Below are positions 25,513 to 33,002 of a stretch of DNA of 64,000 bases, in pieces. Numbering within the stretch: the stretch's first letter is position 1; the number at the start of each line of letters is the position of its first letter. Source of the DNA: Inquilinus sp. Marseille-Q2685 (GTDB taxonomy: Bacteria > Pseudomonadota > Alphaproteobacteria > DSM-16000 > Inquilinaceae); NCBI RefSeq assembly GCF_916619195.1, contig NZ_CAKAKL010000006.1:248001-312000 (forward strand). The letters run 5' to 3'. Made by a program: the position numbers and the translations under genes. The notes under the pieces are model-generated. The model made no database searches. It was not told where the DNA came from and saw only the letters and a list, made by a program, of their open reading frames with translations.

Positions 25513-25639
25513 GCGGCGAATGCCCGCGGGAGTCCATTGGTCAGAGCACCTGCCGAAAGGCAGGAGGTGGCAGTTCGAATCCGCCCCGGGCCGCGAGGTC
25601 CGGTAGCTCAGGAAAGCTCTCGCAAACCCTTGTCGCCGC
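25513..25639 (+). ncRNA. candidate Y RNA with tRNA-like domain, unit 6
   Basis: Terminal stem GCGGCGA/TCGCCGC (25513-25519, 25633-25639); strands GGCGAATG and CCTTGTCGCC match the Ro-binding pattern fully. Inner helix GCGGGAG/CTCTCGC (25526-25532, 25617-25623). The body holds a hairpin CCTGCC-GAAA-GGCAGG (25549-25564), T-arm GGCAG-TTCGAAT-CCGCC (25569-25585), a 7-bp acceptor CCGGGCC-GCGA-GGTCCGG (25586-25603) and TA-GCTC of a D-arm, all at tRNA spacing. The hairpin before the T-arm resembles an anticodon arm closed by a tetraloop. Confidence 0.7.
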
Positions 25640-25670
25640 ACCCGCGCAACCTTTGAAAGGACCGTAGACC

Positions 25671-25783
25671 GCAGCGAATGCCGGGCGGGATTACCTGGGA
25701 GCGGCGCAAGCCGTGAGGTTCGAAGCCTCGCCCGCATCGCGGTCCGCCGCGGCGCGGGAGATCCCGCCATCCCTTGTCGCTGC
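25671..25783 (+). ncRNA. candidate Y RNA with reduced tRNA-like domain, unit 7
   Basis: Terminal stem GCAGCGA/TCGCTGC (25671-25677, 25777-25783), with AGCGAATG and CCTTGTCGCT; an A-U pair replaces the usual outer G-C. Inner helix GGCGGGAT/ATCCCGCC (25684-25691, 25761-25768). The T-arm TGAGG-TTCGAAG-CCTCG (25714-25730) is followed by an acceptor-like hairpin, CCCGC (25731-25735) with GCGGG (25754-25758), capped by CGCGG-TCCG-CCGCG. No D-arm can be found, so this is a partial mimic. Confidence 0.65.
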
Positions 25784-25790
25784 ACCCGAA

Positions 25791-25957
25791 CGCATGGCGA
25801 ATGCCGATGGAACTCCATGGATTGTCACTCCCCTGGTCGCGGGTTCGAGTCCCGCCGGATCTGTCTTCGGACGGGTCCGTAGCTCAGCGGTAGAGCAGGA
25901 GCCCGACCGGGCCTCGGCCCGGACAGGCAAGGTTTCATCAACCCTCGTCCCCATGCG
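25791..25957 (+). ncRNA. candidate Y RNA with complete tRNA-like domain, unit 8
   Basis: Longest unit, 167 bases, ending 26 bases before rtcB. Terminal stem 25791-25800 with 25948-25957 (one C-C mismatch); strands GGCGAATG and CCTCGTCCCC. Inner helix GATGGAA/TTTCATC. T-arm GCGGG-TTCGAGT-CCCGC (25839-25855), acceptor stem CGGATCTGTC-TTCG-GACGGGTCCG (25856-25879), TA, then D-arm GCTC-AGCGGTA-GAGC (25882-25896) are at exact tRNA spacing. The acceptor ends are joined by a TTCG loop, so no CCA end could form. A GC hairpin follows the D-arm. Confidence 0.74.
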
Positions 25958-25983
25958 TCCTTCTGGACTCAAGGATCACCATC

Positions 25984-27207
25984 ATGGACCGGACCTACGA
26001 CCTTCTCACCGAAAGCTTCGCCCCGGCGCGCGACACGCGCGCCAGGCCGGTCAAGATGTGGACCCGCGGCGTGCCGGTCGATGACGGCTCGCGCCAGCAG
26101 CTGCTGAACACCGCAACGCTGCCCTTCATCCACAAGCATGTCGCGGCGATGCCGGACGTGCACTACGGCAAGGGCGCGACCATCGGCTCGGTGATCCCGA
26201 CCCGCGGGGCGATCATCCCGGCGGCGGTCGGCGTCGACATCGGCTGCGGCATGTGCGCGGTGCGCACGACGCTGACCAGCCACCAGCTGCCGGACAGCCT
26301 GTCCGGGCTGCGCTCCGCGCTCGAGGCGGCGATCCCGGTCGGGATGGCCGATCACGGGCAGGATGTCCCGCGCGCGGCGGAGAACGCCTGGTACTCGTCG
26401 TTCAAGCAGCGCTACGACGCGCTGCAGCACAAGTACCCGGCGATCTCCACCAAGCACTCGCCGGCGCGGCAGATCGGCACGCTGGGCGGCGGCAACCACT
26501 TCATCGAGGTCTGCCTGGACCAGGACGACCGCGTCTGGGTGATGCTGCATTCCGGGTCGCGCGGGGTGGGCAACCGCATCGGCAGCTTCTTCATCGCCGC
26601 GGCGCGCCGCGAGATGGAGCGGCAGTTCATCCACCTGCCGGACCGGGACCTGGCCTATCTGGCCGAGGGCTCGGACCTGTTCGTCGACTACATGGACGCG
26701 GTCGGCTGGGCGCAGGACTACGCCCGCGCCAACCGGGACGTGATGCTGAAGCAGGCGCTGGCGGCGATGGCCGCCGCCTTCACCGATTTCGGCGTCACCG
26801 ACGAGGCGATCAACTGCCACCACAACTACGTGGAGCGGGAGCATCACTTCGGCGAGAGCGTCTGGGTCACCCGCAAGGGCGCCGTGCGCGCCCGCGAGGG
26901 CGACCTGGGCATCATCCCGGGATCGATGGGGGCGCGGTCCTTCATCGTCCGCGGCAAGGGCAACCCCGACAGCTTCTGCTCCTGCTCCCACGGGGCCGGG
27001 CGGGTGATGTCGCGGACCGAGGCCAAGCGGCGGTTCACAGTCGCCGACCATGCAGCCGCCACCGCGGGGATCGAGTGCCGGAAGGACGAGGGCGTCATCG
27101 ACGAGACACCCAAGGCCTACAAGGACATCGACGCCGTGATGGCCGCCCAGGCGGATCTGGTGGAGGTGGTGCACACGCTGCGCCAGATCGTCTGCGTCAA
27201 GGGATAG
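25984..27207 (+). CDS. rtcB: RNA-splicing ligase RtcB
   Basis: 407-residue GTP- and Mn-dependent ligase that joins a 2',3'-cyclic phosphate or 3'-phosphate RNA end to a 5'-OH. Metal and guanylation residues are visible: D85 and C88 (GVDIGCGMC), H172 (GGGNHF), H189 (MLHSGSRG), His in INCHHNYV and the guanylated H336 (SCSHGAGR). Length matches E. coli RtcB. AAGGA stands 8 bases before the ATG. Substrates are probably tRNA or rRNA cut by ribotoxins. The array of Y RNAs separates it from rsr in one transcription unit. Confidence 0.96.
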   Translation: MDRTYDLLTESFAPARDTRARPVKMWTRGVPVDDGSRQQLLNTATLPFIHKHVAAMPDVHYGKGATIGSVIPTRGAIIPAAVGVDIGCGMCAVRTTLTSHQLPDSLSGLRSALEAAIPVGMADHGQDVPRAAENAWYSSFKQRYDALQHKYPAISTKHSPARQIGTLGGGNHFIEVCLDQDDRVWVMLHSGSRGVGNRIGSFFIAAARREMERQFIHLPDRDLAYLAEGSDLFVDYMDAVGWAQDYARANRDVMLKQALAAMAAAFTDFGVTDEAINCHHNYVEREHHFGESVWVTRKGAVRAREGDLGIIPGSMGARSFIVRGKGNPDSFCSCSHGAGRVMSRTEAKRRFTVADHAAATAGIECRKDEGVIDETPKAYKDIDAVMAAQADLVEVVHTLRQIVCVKG

Positions 27208-27295
27208 AGTGCCACGGGCCGCCGGTCCGGGCGGCCCGGACCGGCCGTCCGCCGTCGTCGTCTCGTGGTCCCAACAAGAAACGAAAGAAACGACC

Positions 27296-28336
27296 ATGAT
27301 CACGATCGACGGATCCCTGGGCGAGGGCGGGGGCCAGATCCTGCGCTCGGCCCTGACCCTGTCCCTGGCGACCGGGACCCCGTTCCGGATCGAGCGGATC
27401 CGGGCGGGCCGCGCCAAGCCGGGCCTGCTGCGCCAGCACCTCACGGCCGTGAGGGCGGCGGCCGCGATCGGCCGGGCCACGGTGACGGGGGCCGAGCTGG
27501 GCTCGACCGCGCTCGGCTTCGCGCCGGGGCCGGTCGTGGCCGGCGACTACGACTTCGCCATCGGCTCGGCCGGGGCGACGCTGCTGGTGCTGCAGACCGT
27601 GCTGCTGCCACTGGCCCTGGCGAGTGCCCCGTCGCGGCTGCGGCTGCAGGGCGGCACCCATGCCATGGGCGCGCCGAGCTTCGACTTCGCCGAGCGGGCC
27701 TTCCTGCCGCTGCTGCACCGCATGGGCTTCCACGCCCGGGCGGCGCTGCGCCGGCACGGCTTCCATCCGGCTGGCGGCGGCGTGATCGAGGTCGAGGTGA
27801 TGCCGCGCGGCAAGCCGGCGCCGCTGGTGCTGGAGCGGCGCGGCGCCCTGCTGTCGCGGCAGGTGGAGGCGGTGGTCACCCACCTGCCGCTGCACATCGC
27901 GGCGCGGGAGACGGCGGCCTTCGCCAAGGCCCTGCGCTGGCGGGACGACACGGTCGTTCCCGGCCGCGCGGTCGCCGCGGACGGGCCGGGCAACTGCCTG
28001 ACCGTGACGGTGGCGCATGAGCACGCGACCGAGGTCTTCACCGGCCATGGCCAGCCCGGCCTGCCGGCGGAGGATATCGCGGCCGCGACGGCCAAGGCGG
28101 TGCGGCTGTTCCTCGCCAGCCGCGCCCCGGTCGGCCCGCATCTGGCGGACCAGCTGCTGCTGCCCATGGCGCTGGGCGCGGGCGGCCGCTTCGTCACGGT
28201 CGCGCCGACGCCGCACACCCTGACCAACATCGCGGTGATCGAGGCCTTCCTCGGTCCCCGGATCGCGGTGACCCGCCACACCGGCCGCAGCGTGCTGGTC
28301 AAGGTGGCGGGACGACAGAGCAAGGAGACGGCATGA
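27296..28336 (+). CDS. rtcA: RNA 3'-terminal phosphate cyclase RtcA
   Basis: 346-residue cyclase that uses ATP to turn a 3'-phosphate (or 2'-phosphate) RNA end into the 2',3'-cyclic form, which RtcB can use. The opening ITIDGSLGEGGGQILRSALTLS, the RAGRAKPGLLRQHLTA block and the adenylated His (H307 in PHTLTN, matching E. coli H309) are present. The start ATG 27296 lies 88 bases after rtcB. It overlaps the following AAA+ gene by 4 bases (ATGA), so the operon continues. Confidence 0.95.
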   Translation: MITIDGSLGEGGGQILRSALTLSLATGTPFRIERIRAGRAKPGLLRQHLTAVRAAAAIGRATVTGAELGSTALGFAPGPVVAGDYDFAIGSAGATLLVLQTVLLPLALASAPSRLRLQGGTHAMGAPSFDFAERAFLPLLHRMGFHARAALRRHGFHPAGGGVIEVEVMPRGKPAPLVLERRGALLSRQVEAVVTHLPLHIAARETAAFAKALRWRDDTVVPGRAVAADGPGNCLTVTVAHEHATEVFTGHGQPGLPAEDIAAATAKAVRLFLASRAPVGPHLADQLLLPMALGAGGRFVTVAPTPHTLTNIAVIEAFLGPRIAVTRHTGRSVLVKVAGRQSKETA

Positions 28337-29394
28337 ACGCCGCGCAGACCTTGACGCCGCGGACGCTGGCCCCGTTCCTGCTGAACGTGGCCGGCGTTCT
28401 GCCGGTCTTCATCTGGGGGCCGCCGGGCATCGGCAAATCGGCGCTGGTCCAGGCCTTCGCCGAGTCCGTCGGCCTGCCCTGCGTGTCGTTGCTCGGCTCG
28501 CAGCTGGCGCCGGAGGACATCATCGGCGTGCCGCAGATCGTCGACGGCAAGTCGCGCTTCTGCCCGCCGACCATCATCGCGCGGGACGAACCCTACTGCC
28601 TGTTCCTGGACGAGCTGAACGCCTGCTCGCAGGAGGTGCAGAAGGCCTTCTACTCGCTGATTCTGGACCGGCGCGTGGGCGAGTACCGCCTGCCCGAGGG
28701 CACGATCGTGATCGGCGCCGGCAACCGGGCGGAGGATGCGGCCATCACCCGGCCGCTGTCCTCCGCCCTGGTCAACCGCCTGGTCCATGTCCAGCTGCGC
28801 GCTTCGGCCCGCGACTGGCTGGACTGGGCCGGCGGCGCCGGGGTGCACGAGCTGGTCGTGTCCTATGTCGAGCAGCGGTCGGACCATCTCTGGTCCAAGC
28901 CGCCGAAGCATGAGGAGCCGTTCTCGACCCCGCGGGCCTGGGACATGCTGTCCCGCGCCCTGCACGCCTATGGTCCGGGCATCACGCTGGAGGAGATCAA
29001 GGTGCTGGCCAGCGGCCTGCTGACCCCGGCGCATGCCCAGCAGTTCACCGCCTTCGCCAAGCTGCGCGAGCGGGCACACGATCTGTCGGCGATCCTGAAG
29101 GGCGACCGCGGCTGGCCGGAGAAGCCGGAGGAGCGGGACATCCTGTACTTCCTGGTGCAGCAGCTGCGCGACCGGCTGATCAAGGAGCTGCCGGAAGACG
29201 AGGCCGCCGCCGGCCGTGAGGCGCGGCAGCTGGCCAACCGCGCGAAGGAGCTGATCGTGACCCTGGCGCGGATCTCGACCGAGCTGGCGCAGCTGGTGGT
29301 GACCGAGACCGAGAGCGGCGCCGCCCTGCCGGCCTGGTACACGATCGAGCTGGCGCGCGCCCTGCCGCGGCTGGCGGCGCAGCGGGCGGGCTGA
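28333..29394 (+). CDS. MoxR-like AAA+ ATPase of the RNA-repair operon
   Basis: 353-residue AAA+ ATPase: Walker A GPPGIGKS (29-36), Walker B CLFLDELN (89-94), sensor 1 GAGN and an arginine-finger region NRLVHVQL. MoxR-type ATPases remodel or insert metals into partners and almost always pair with a VWA protein, here the next gene 4 bases downstream. The start is inside the rtcA stop codon. Its likely job is to remodel a complex in RNA repair or Ro metabolism; this is inferred from operon position, with no direct evidence. Confidence 0.85.
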   Translation: MNAAQTLTPRTLAPFLLNVAGVLPVFIWGPPGIGKSALVQAFAESVGLPCVSLLGSQLAPEDIIGVPQIVDGKSRFCPPTIIARDEPYCLFLDELNACSQEVQKAFYSLILDRRVGEYRLPEGTIVIGAGNRAEDAAITRPLSSALVNRLVHVQLRASARDWLDWAGGAGVHELVVSYVEQRSDHLWSKPPKHEEPFSTPRAWDMLSRALHAYGPGITLEEIKVLASGLLTPAHAQQFTAFAKLRERAHDLSAILKGDRGWPEKPEERDILYFLVQQLRDRLIKELPEDEAAAGREARQLANRAKELIVTLARISTELAQLVVTETESGAALPAWYTIELARALPRLAAQRAG

Positions 29395-29398
29395 CGCC

Positions 29399-31261
29399 AT
29401 GGCCAGGACGCGGGAGCCGCCGAAGGAGAACCTGCGCGCCATCGCCGCCGGCTGCGCCCTGCTGGGCGACCATCCGCTGTTCGCCTGGCTGGTCGACGGG
29501 TCGGAGTGGCGGCCGGCGCGCCCGTCCCGCCCCTTCCCGCCCGACGGCTTCGTCCGGCTGGCCCTGTCGCGCCACCGCCCCAGCGGCAAGCCGCTGCTGA
29601 CGATCGAGGCCAATGTCTGGCGCCGGGCCGATCCGGCCGAATGGGCCCATGTCCTGGCCCAGGCGCTGCTGCACGAGCACCTGAACCATGTCGATCCGGC
29701 CCGCCCGGACGAGGCTTGGCGAACCGCCTGCGGGCTGGTCGCGGCCGAGTTCCTGCGCCCGCTGGGCATCGGCCGCCGCCCCGAGAGCCTGCCCTGGCCG
29801 GCGCAGCCGCCGGGCCGCGACGTGGCGGAGCTGGCGCGCTGGCTGGCCGAGAATCCGGCCGCGCTGGCGGCGCAGCCGCGGCTGGGCATCGCCGGCGCGG
29901 GAGAGCCCGGCTGGATCATCGCCGCCGACGCCCCGCCGCTGACGCCGGCGTTGCGGCGGAACCGGGAGGAGGGGCTGGCCACCGCCATCCGCCGCAGCGT
30001 CGCCGACGCGATCGAGGCGGCCGGCACCGCCGCGCGCGGCCTGGCCGGGCCGAAGCGCAACCCGAATTCGCCGGCCGAGCGCGCCCGCGCCTGGTTCATC
30101 GCCGGCTATCCGCTGCTGGCCGCGCTGGCGGCGACCTTCGAAATCGTCGAGGACGAGGCGCTGTGCCGGCAGCTGGACATCGCCGTCGCCGCCGTCGACA
30201 CCGAGCTGCGGCGGATCTACCTGAACCCGAAGCTGCCCTGGACCTATGAGGGGCTGAAATTCGTCATGGCGCATGAGCTGCTGCATGTCGGGCTGCGGCA
30301 CGAGCCGCGCCGCCAGGGCCGCGATCCTTTCCTGTGGAACGTCGCCTGCGACTACGTGATCAATGGCTGGCTGGTCGAGATGGGCGTCGGCGAGGTGCCT
30401 TTCGACACCCTGCTGCTGGACCCGGAACTGGGCTTCGAACGCGAATCAGCCGAGGCGATCTACGACCGGATCACCCGCGACTTGCGGCTGATCCGGCGGC
30501 TGAACAAGGCCCGCACCCTGCGTGGCAAGGGCAAGGTCGACATGCTGGGGAACCGCCCGCCGGCCTGGTGGACCGGGCCGGGCACCGACCTCGACGCCTT
30601 CTATCGCCGCGCGCTGGCCGAGGGACTGGACCTGCACCTGGCCGGCACCGGACGCGGCGATCTGCCCGGCGAGCTGGTCGAAGAGATCCGCGCGATCCAG
30701 CACCCGCCGATCCCCTGGGACGTCCGGCTGGGCCACTGGCTGGACACCTTCTTCCCGCCGCTGGACAGCCGGCGCAGCTTCGCCCGGGCCAGCCGGCGGC
30801 AGGCGGCCACGCCCGACATCCCGCGGCCGGTCTGGCTGCGCCCGGAGGAACGGCTGGCCGCCCGCACCTTCGGCGCTGTGCTGGACACCTCGGGCTCGAT
30901 GCCGCCGCGGCTGCTGGCCCGGGCGCTGGGGGCCATCGCCAGCTACGCCATCAGCCGCGAGGTGCCGCTGGTGCGCGTCGTGCAATGCGACGCCGGGGTC
31001 CACGACATGGGCTTCCTGCCGCCGGAGACGCTGCTGCAGCGGGTGGAGGTCCGCGGCCGCGGCGGCACGGTGCTGCAGCCGGCCATCGCCCGGCGGGAGG
31101 GCGACGCCGGCTCCCCGCGCGACGCGCCGATCCTGGTCATCACCGACGGCGCCTGCGACGTGCTGTCGATCCGGCGGGAGCACGCCTTCCTGATGCCGGA
31201 GGGCGCCCGCCTGCCCTTCCGCACCGCGGCGCCGCAATTCCACTTCGAGCGGCCGGAGTGA
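29399..31261 (+). CDS. DUF2201-type protein: metallopeptidase-like domain plus VWA-like domain
   Basis: 620 residues. A zinc-peptidase-like segment carries HELLH at 292-296 followed by H301. A C-terminal VWA-like domain starts with the metal site DTSGS (496-500) and includes ITDGACD. The N-terminal 200 residues look like a decayed copy of the peptidase part: VLAQALLHEHLNH (85-97) lines up with VMAHELLHVGLRH (289-301) but lacks the first His and the Glu. It is coupled to the MoxR-like ATPase, the usual partner of VWA proteins. What it cleaves or scaffolds is unknown. Confidence 0.8.
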   Translation: MARTREPPKENLRAIAAGCALLGDHPLFAWLVDGSEWRPARPSRPFPPDGFVRLALSRHRPSGKPLLTIEANVWRRADPAEWAHVLAQALLHEHLNHVDPARPDEAWRTACGLVAAEFLRPLGIGRRPESLPWPAQPPGRDVAELARWLAENPAALAAQPRLGIAGAGEPGWIIAADAPPLTPALRRNREEGLATAIRRSVADAIEAAGTAARGLAGPKRNPNSPAERARAWFIAGYPLLAALAATFEIVEDEALCRQLDIAVAAVDTELRRIYLNPKLPWTYEGLKFVMAHELLHVGLRHEPRRQGRDPFLWNVACDYVINGWLVEMGVGEVPFDTLLLDPELGFERESAEAIYDRITRDLRLIRRLNKARTLRGKGKVDMLGNRPPAWWTGPGTDLDAFYRRALAEGLDLHLAGTGRGDLPGELVEEIRAIQHPPIPWDVRLGHWLDTFFPPLDSRRSFARASRRQAATPDIPRPVWLRPEERLAARTFGAVLDTSGSMPPRLLARALGAIASYAISREVPLVRVVQCDAGVHDMGFLPPETLLQRVEVRGRGGTVLQPAIARREGDAGSPRDAPILVITDGACDVLSIRREHAFLMPEGARLPFRTAAPQFHFERPE

Positions 31262-31319
31262 ACCGCCCGGCCGGTGCGCTTGACACCGGCCGCCCCGGCC
31301 TGCGAGCCTGGGCGCGGAA

Positions 31320-31400
31320 GTGACACGGGGTGCCCGGAAACGGGCTGAGATCATACCCGTCGAACCTGATCTGGGTCATGCCAGCGAAGGGAGCCGTCAC
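31320..31400 (+). promoter_or_regulatory. TPP riboswitch (THI element) upstream of thiE
   Basis: Aptamer core elements read in order: ACACGGGGTGCCC, GGGCTGAGATCATACCCGT, CGAACCTGATCTGGGTCATG and CCAGCGAAGGGA. The closing stem is GTGAC (31320-31324) with GTCAC (31396-31400). It lies 69 bases before the thiE start. No clear terminator follows, so control is probably at translation. A start at ATG 31404 would fall immediately after the aptamer. Confidence 0.95.
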
Positions 31401-31469
31401 GCGATGCCCGCCCGGGCCCCGATCCCTGAGGATCGATCGCCGACCGCCCTTCGCCGGAGGAGGAGCGGA

Positions 31470-32141
31470 ATGGCTGCGGCTGCAGAGGCAACGGAACCGA
31501 GGCGGTGCTTCGACCTGTCGGTCTATCTCGTCACCGACACGCGGCTGAGCGGGCCGCGCGGCGTGGCCGAAGTGGCCGCGGCGGCGGCGCGGGGCGGTGT
31601 CACCATCGTGCAGATGCGCGACCCCGACGCCACCACCCGGGCGCTGATCGCCGCGGCCGGGGCGCTGCAGGCGGTGCTGGCGCCGCATGGCGTGCCCCTG
31701 GTGATCAACGACCGGGTCGACGTGGCCCTGGCGGTGGGCGCGGACGGCGTCCATCTCGGCGACCGCGACATGCCGGCGGCGACGGCGCGGCGCCTCCTAG
31801 GCCCCGGCCGCATCGTCGGCGTCACCGTGCATGACGCGGCCGAGGCGCGGGCGGTGGATCCGGCCGTCGCCGACTACGCCGGCATCGGCCCGGTCTTCGC
31901 GACCACCACCAAGGTGGGCGCGCGGCCGCCGATCGGGGTCGACGGCTTCCGGGCGCTGCGCCGGCTGGTGCCGCTGCCGGCCGTCGGCATCGGCGGCATC
32001 GACGCGGCCCGGACCGCGGACGTGATCGCGGCCGGGGCCGACGGCGTCGCCGTGGTCTCGGCCATCTGCGCCGCGCCCGCCCCCGAGGCGGCGGCCCGGG
32101 CGATCGCCGCGGCGGTGGCCGAAGGGCGGAGGCCGCGATGA
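31470..32141 (+). CDS. thiE: thiamine-phosphate synthase
   Basis: 223-residue TIM-barrel enzyme joining HMP-pyrophosphate and thiazole phosphate to thiamine phosphate. Family marks: YLVTDTRL, IVQMRDPD, LVINDRVDVALAVGADGVHLGDRDM (in pieces), YAGIGPVFATTTK and GIGGIDAARTADVIAAGADGVAVVSAI. The glutamine-Met-Arg motif replaces the usual QLR/QYR. ATG 31470 has GGAGGAGGAG upstream; the open frame continues left into the riboswitch and is not coding there. It overlaps thiD by 4 bases. Confidence 0.93.
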   Translation: MAAAAEATEPRRCFDLSVYLVTDTRLSGPRGVAEVAAAAARGGVTIVQMRDPDATTRALIAAAGALQAVLAPHGVPLVINDRVDVALAVGADGVHLGDRDMPAATARRLLGPGRIVGVTVHDAAEARAVDPAVADYAGIGPVFATTTKVGARPPIGVDGFRALRRLVPLPAVGIGGIDAARTADVIAAGADGVAVVSAICAAPAPEAAARAIAAAVAEGRRPR

Positions 32142-32938
32142 TCCCCAACGTGCTGACCATCGCGGGCACCGATCCCTCGGGCGGCGCCGGCATCCAGGCG
32201 GACCTGAAGGCCTTCTCGGCCCTCGGCGCCTATGGCTGTGCCGTGATCACCGCCCTGGTCGCCCAGAACACCCGCGGGGTGCAGGCGGTGGAGCTGGTGC
32301 CGCCGGCCTTCGTCGCGAAGCAGATCGACTGCCTGCTGGCCGATGTCCGGATCGACGCGGTCAAGATCGGCATGCTGGCGACCGGCGAGATCGTGCGCGC
32401 CGTGGCCGAGGCGCTGCGCCGGCACGGGCTGACCCAGGTGGTGGTCGACCCGGTGATGGTGGCGAAGAGCGGCGACCGGCTGCTGGACACGGATGCCGTG
32501 GCGGCGCTGCGCGAGGAGCTGCTGCCGCTCGCGACCGTCATCACCCCGAACCTGCCGGAGGCCGCCGACCTGCTGGGCCGCGCGCCGGCCGAGAGCCGGG
32601 ACGAGATGCCGGAAATCGCCGCGGCGCTGCTGGCGCTGGGGCCCCGGGCCGTGCTGCTGAAGGGCGGCCATCTGGAGGAGGCGGAGAGCCCGGATCTGCT
32701 GCTGAGTGCAGCCGGGTCGCTGACGCTCGCGGCGCCGCGGATCGCCACCCGCAACACCCACGGCACCGGCTGCACCCTGTCCTCGGCCATCGCGGCCCTG
32801 CTGCCGCAGCGGCCGAACCTGGAGACGGCGGTGCGCGAGGCGAAGGACTACCTGACCGGAGCGCTGGCCGCGGCCGACCGCCTGTCGGTCGGCGGCGGCC
32901 ACGGGCCCCTGCACCATTTCCACCGCTGGTGGGGGTGA
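32138..32938 (+). CDS. thiD: hydroxymethylpyrimidine / phosphomethylpyrimidine kinase
   Basis: 266-residue ribokinase-fold enzyme that phosphorylates HMP twice to give the pyrimidine substrate of ThiE. Seen are TIAGTDPSGGAGIQADLKAF, TALVAQNTRGVQAVE, VDPVMVAKSGDRLL and the C-terminal anion hole/base motif NTHGTGCTLSSAIAA. Translationally coupled to thiE and under the same TPP riboswitch. Confidence 0.95.
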   Translation: MIPNVLTIAGTDPSGGAGIQADLKAFSALGAYGCAVITALVAQNTRGVQAVELVPPAFVAKQIDCLLADVRIDAVKIGMLATGEIVRAVAEALRRHGLTQVVVDPVMVAKSGDRLLDTDAVAALREELLPLATVITPNLPEAADLLGRAPAESRDEMPEIAAALLALGPRAVLLKGGHLEEAESPDLLLSAAGSLTLAAPRIATRNTHGTGCTLSSAIAALLPQRPNLETAVREAKDYLTGALAAADRLSVGGGHGPLHHFHRWWG

Positions 32939-32947
32939 CTGGAACAG

Positions 32948-32985
32948 AAAAGGCGGGCGCCGGACACCGGACGCCCGCCTTCGGA
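32948..32985 (-). terminator. terminator between thiD and gguB (strongest leftward)
   Basis: AAGGCGGGCG (32950-32959) pairs with CGCCCGCCTT (32972-32981); the inner part is CCGG-ACA-CCGG. On the minus strand it is followed by TTTTCTG, so it ends the gguB transcript. Rightward it lacks a long T run but may still stop thiD. Confidence 0.8.
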
Positions 32986-33002
32986 CTGGAGCAGCGTTGT
33001 GC

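Noticed and set aside
25026-25818. Several overlapping open frames on both strands between rsr and rtcB
   Set aside because: They have no ribosome-binding sites, cross unit boundaries and are rich in Pro, Arg and Gly. The DNA is explained by paired RNA stems repeating every 97-167 bases.
25839-25896. T-arm and D-arm sequences as true tRNA genes
   Set aside because: The order is permuted, the acceptor ends are joined by a tetraloop, and there is no anticodon arm or CCA end. They fit tRNA-mimic domains of Y RNAs.
24898-25957. Repeated units as a CRISPR array
   Set aside because: Conserved blocks are short and lie at both ends of each unit so that they pair. Unit lengths vary from 97 to 167 bases and no cas gene is present, despite the CARF-like domain of RtcR.
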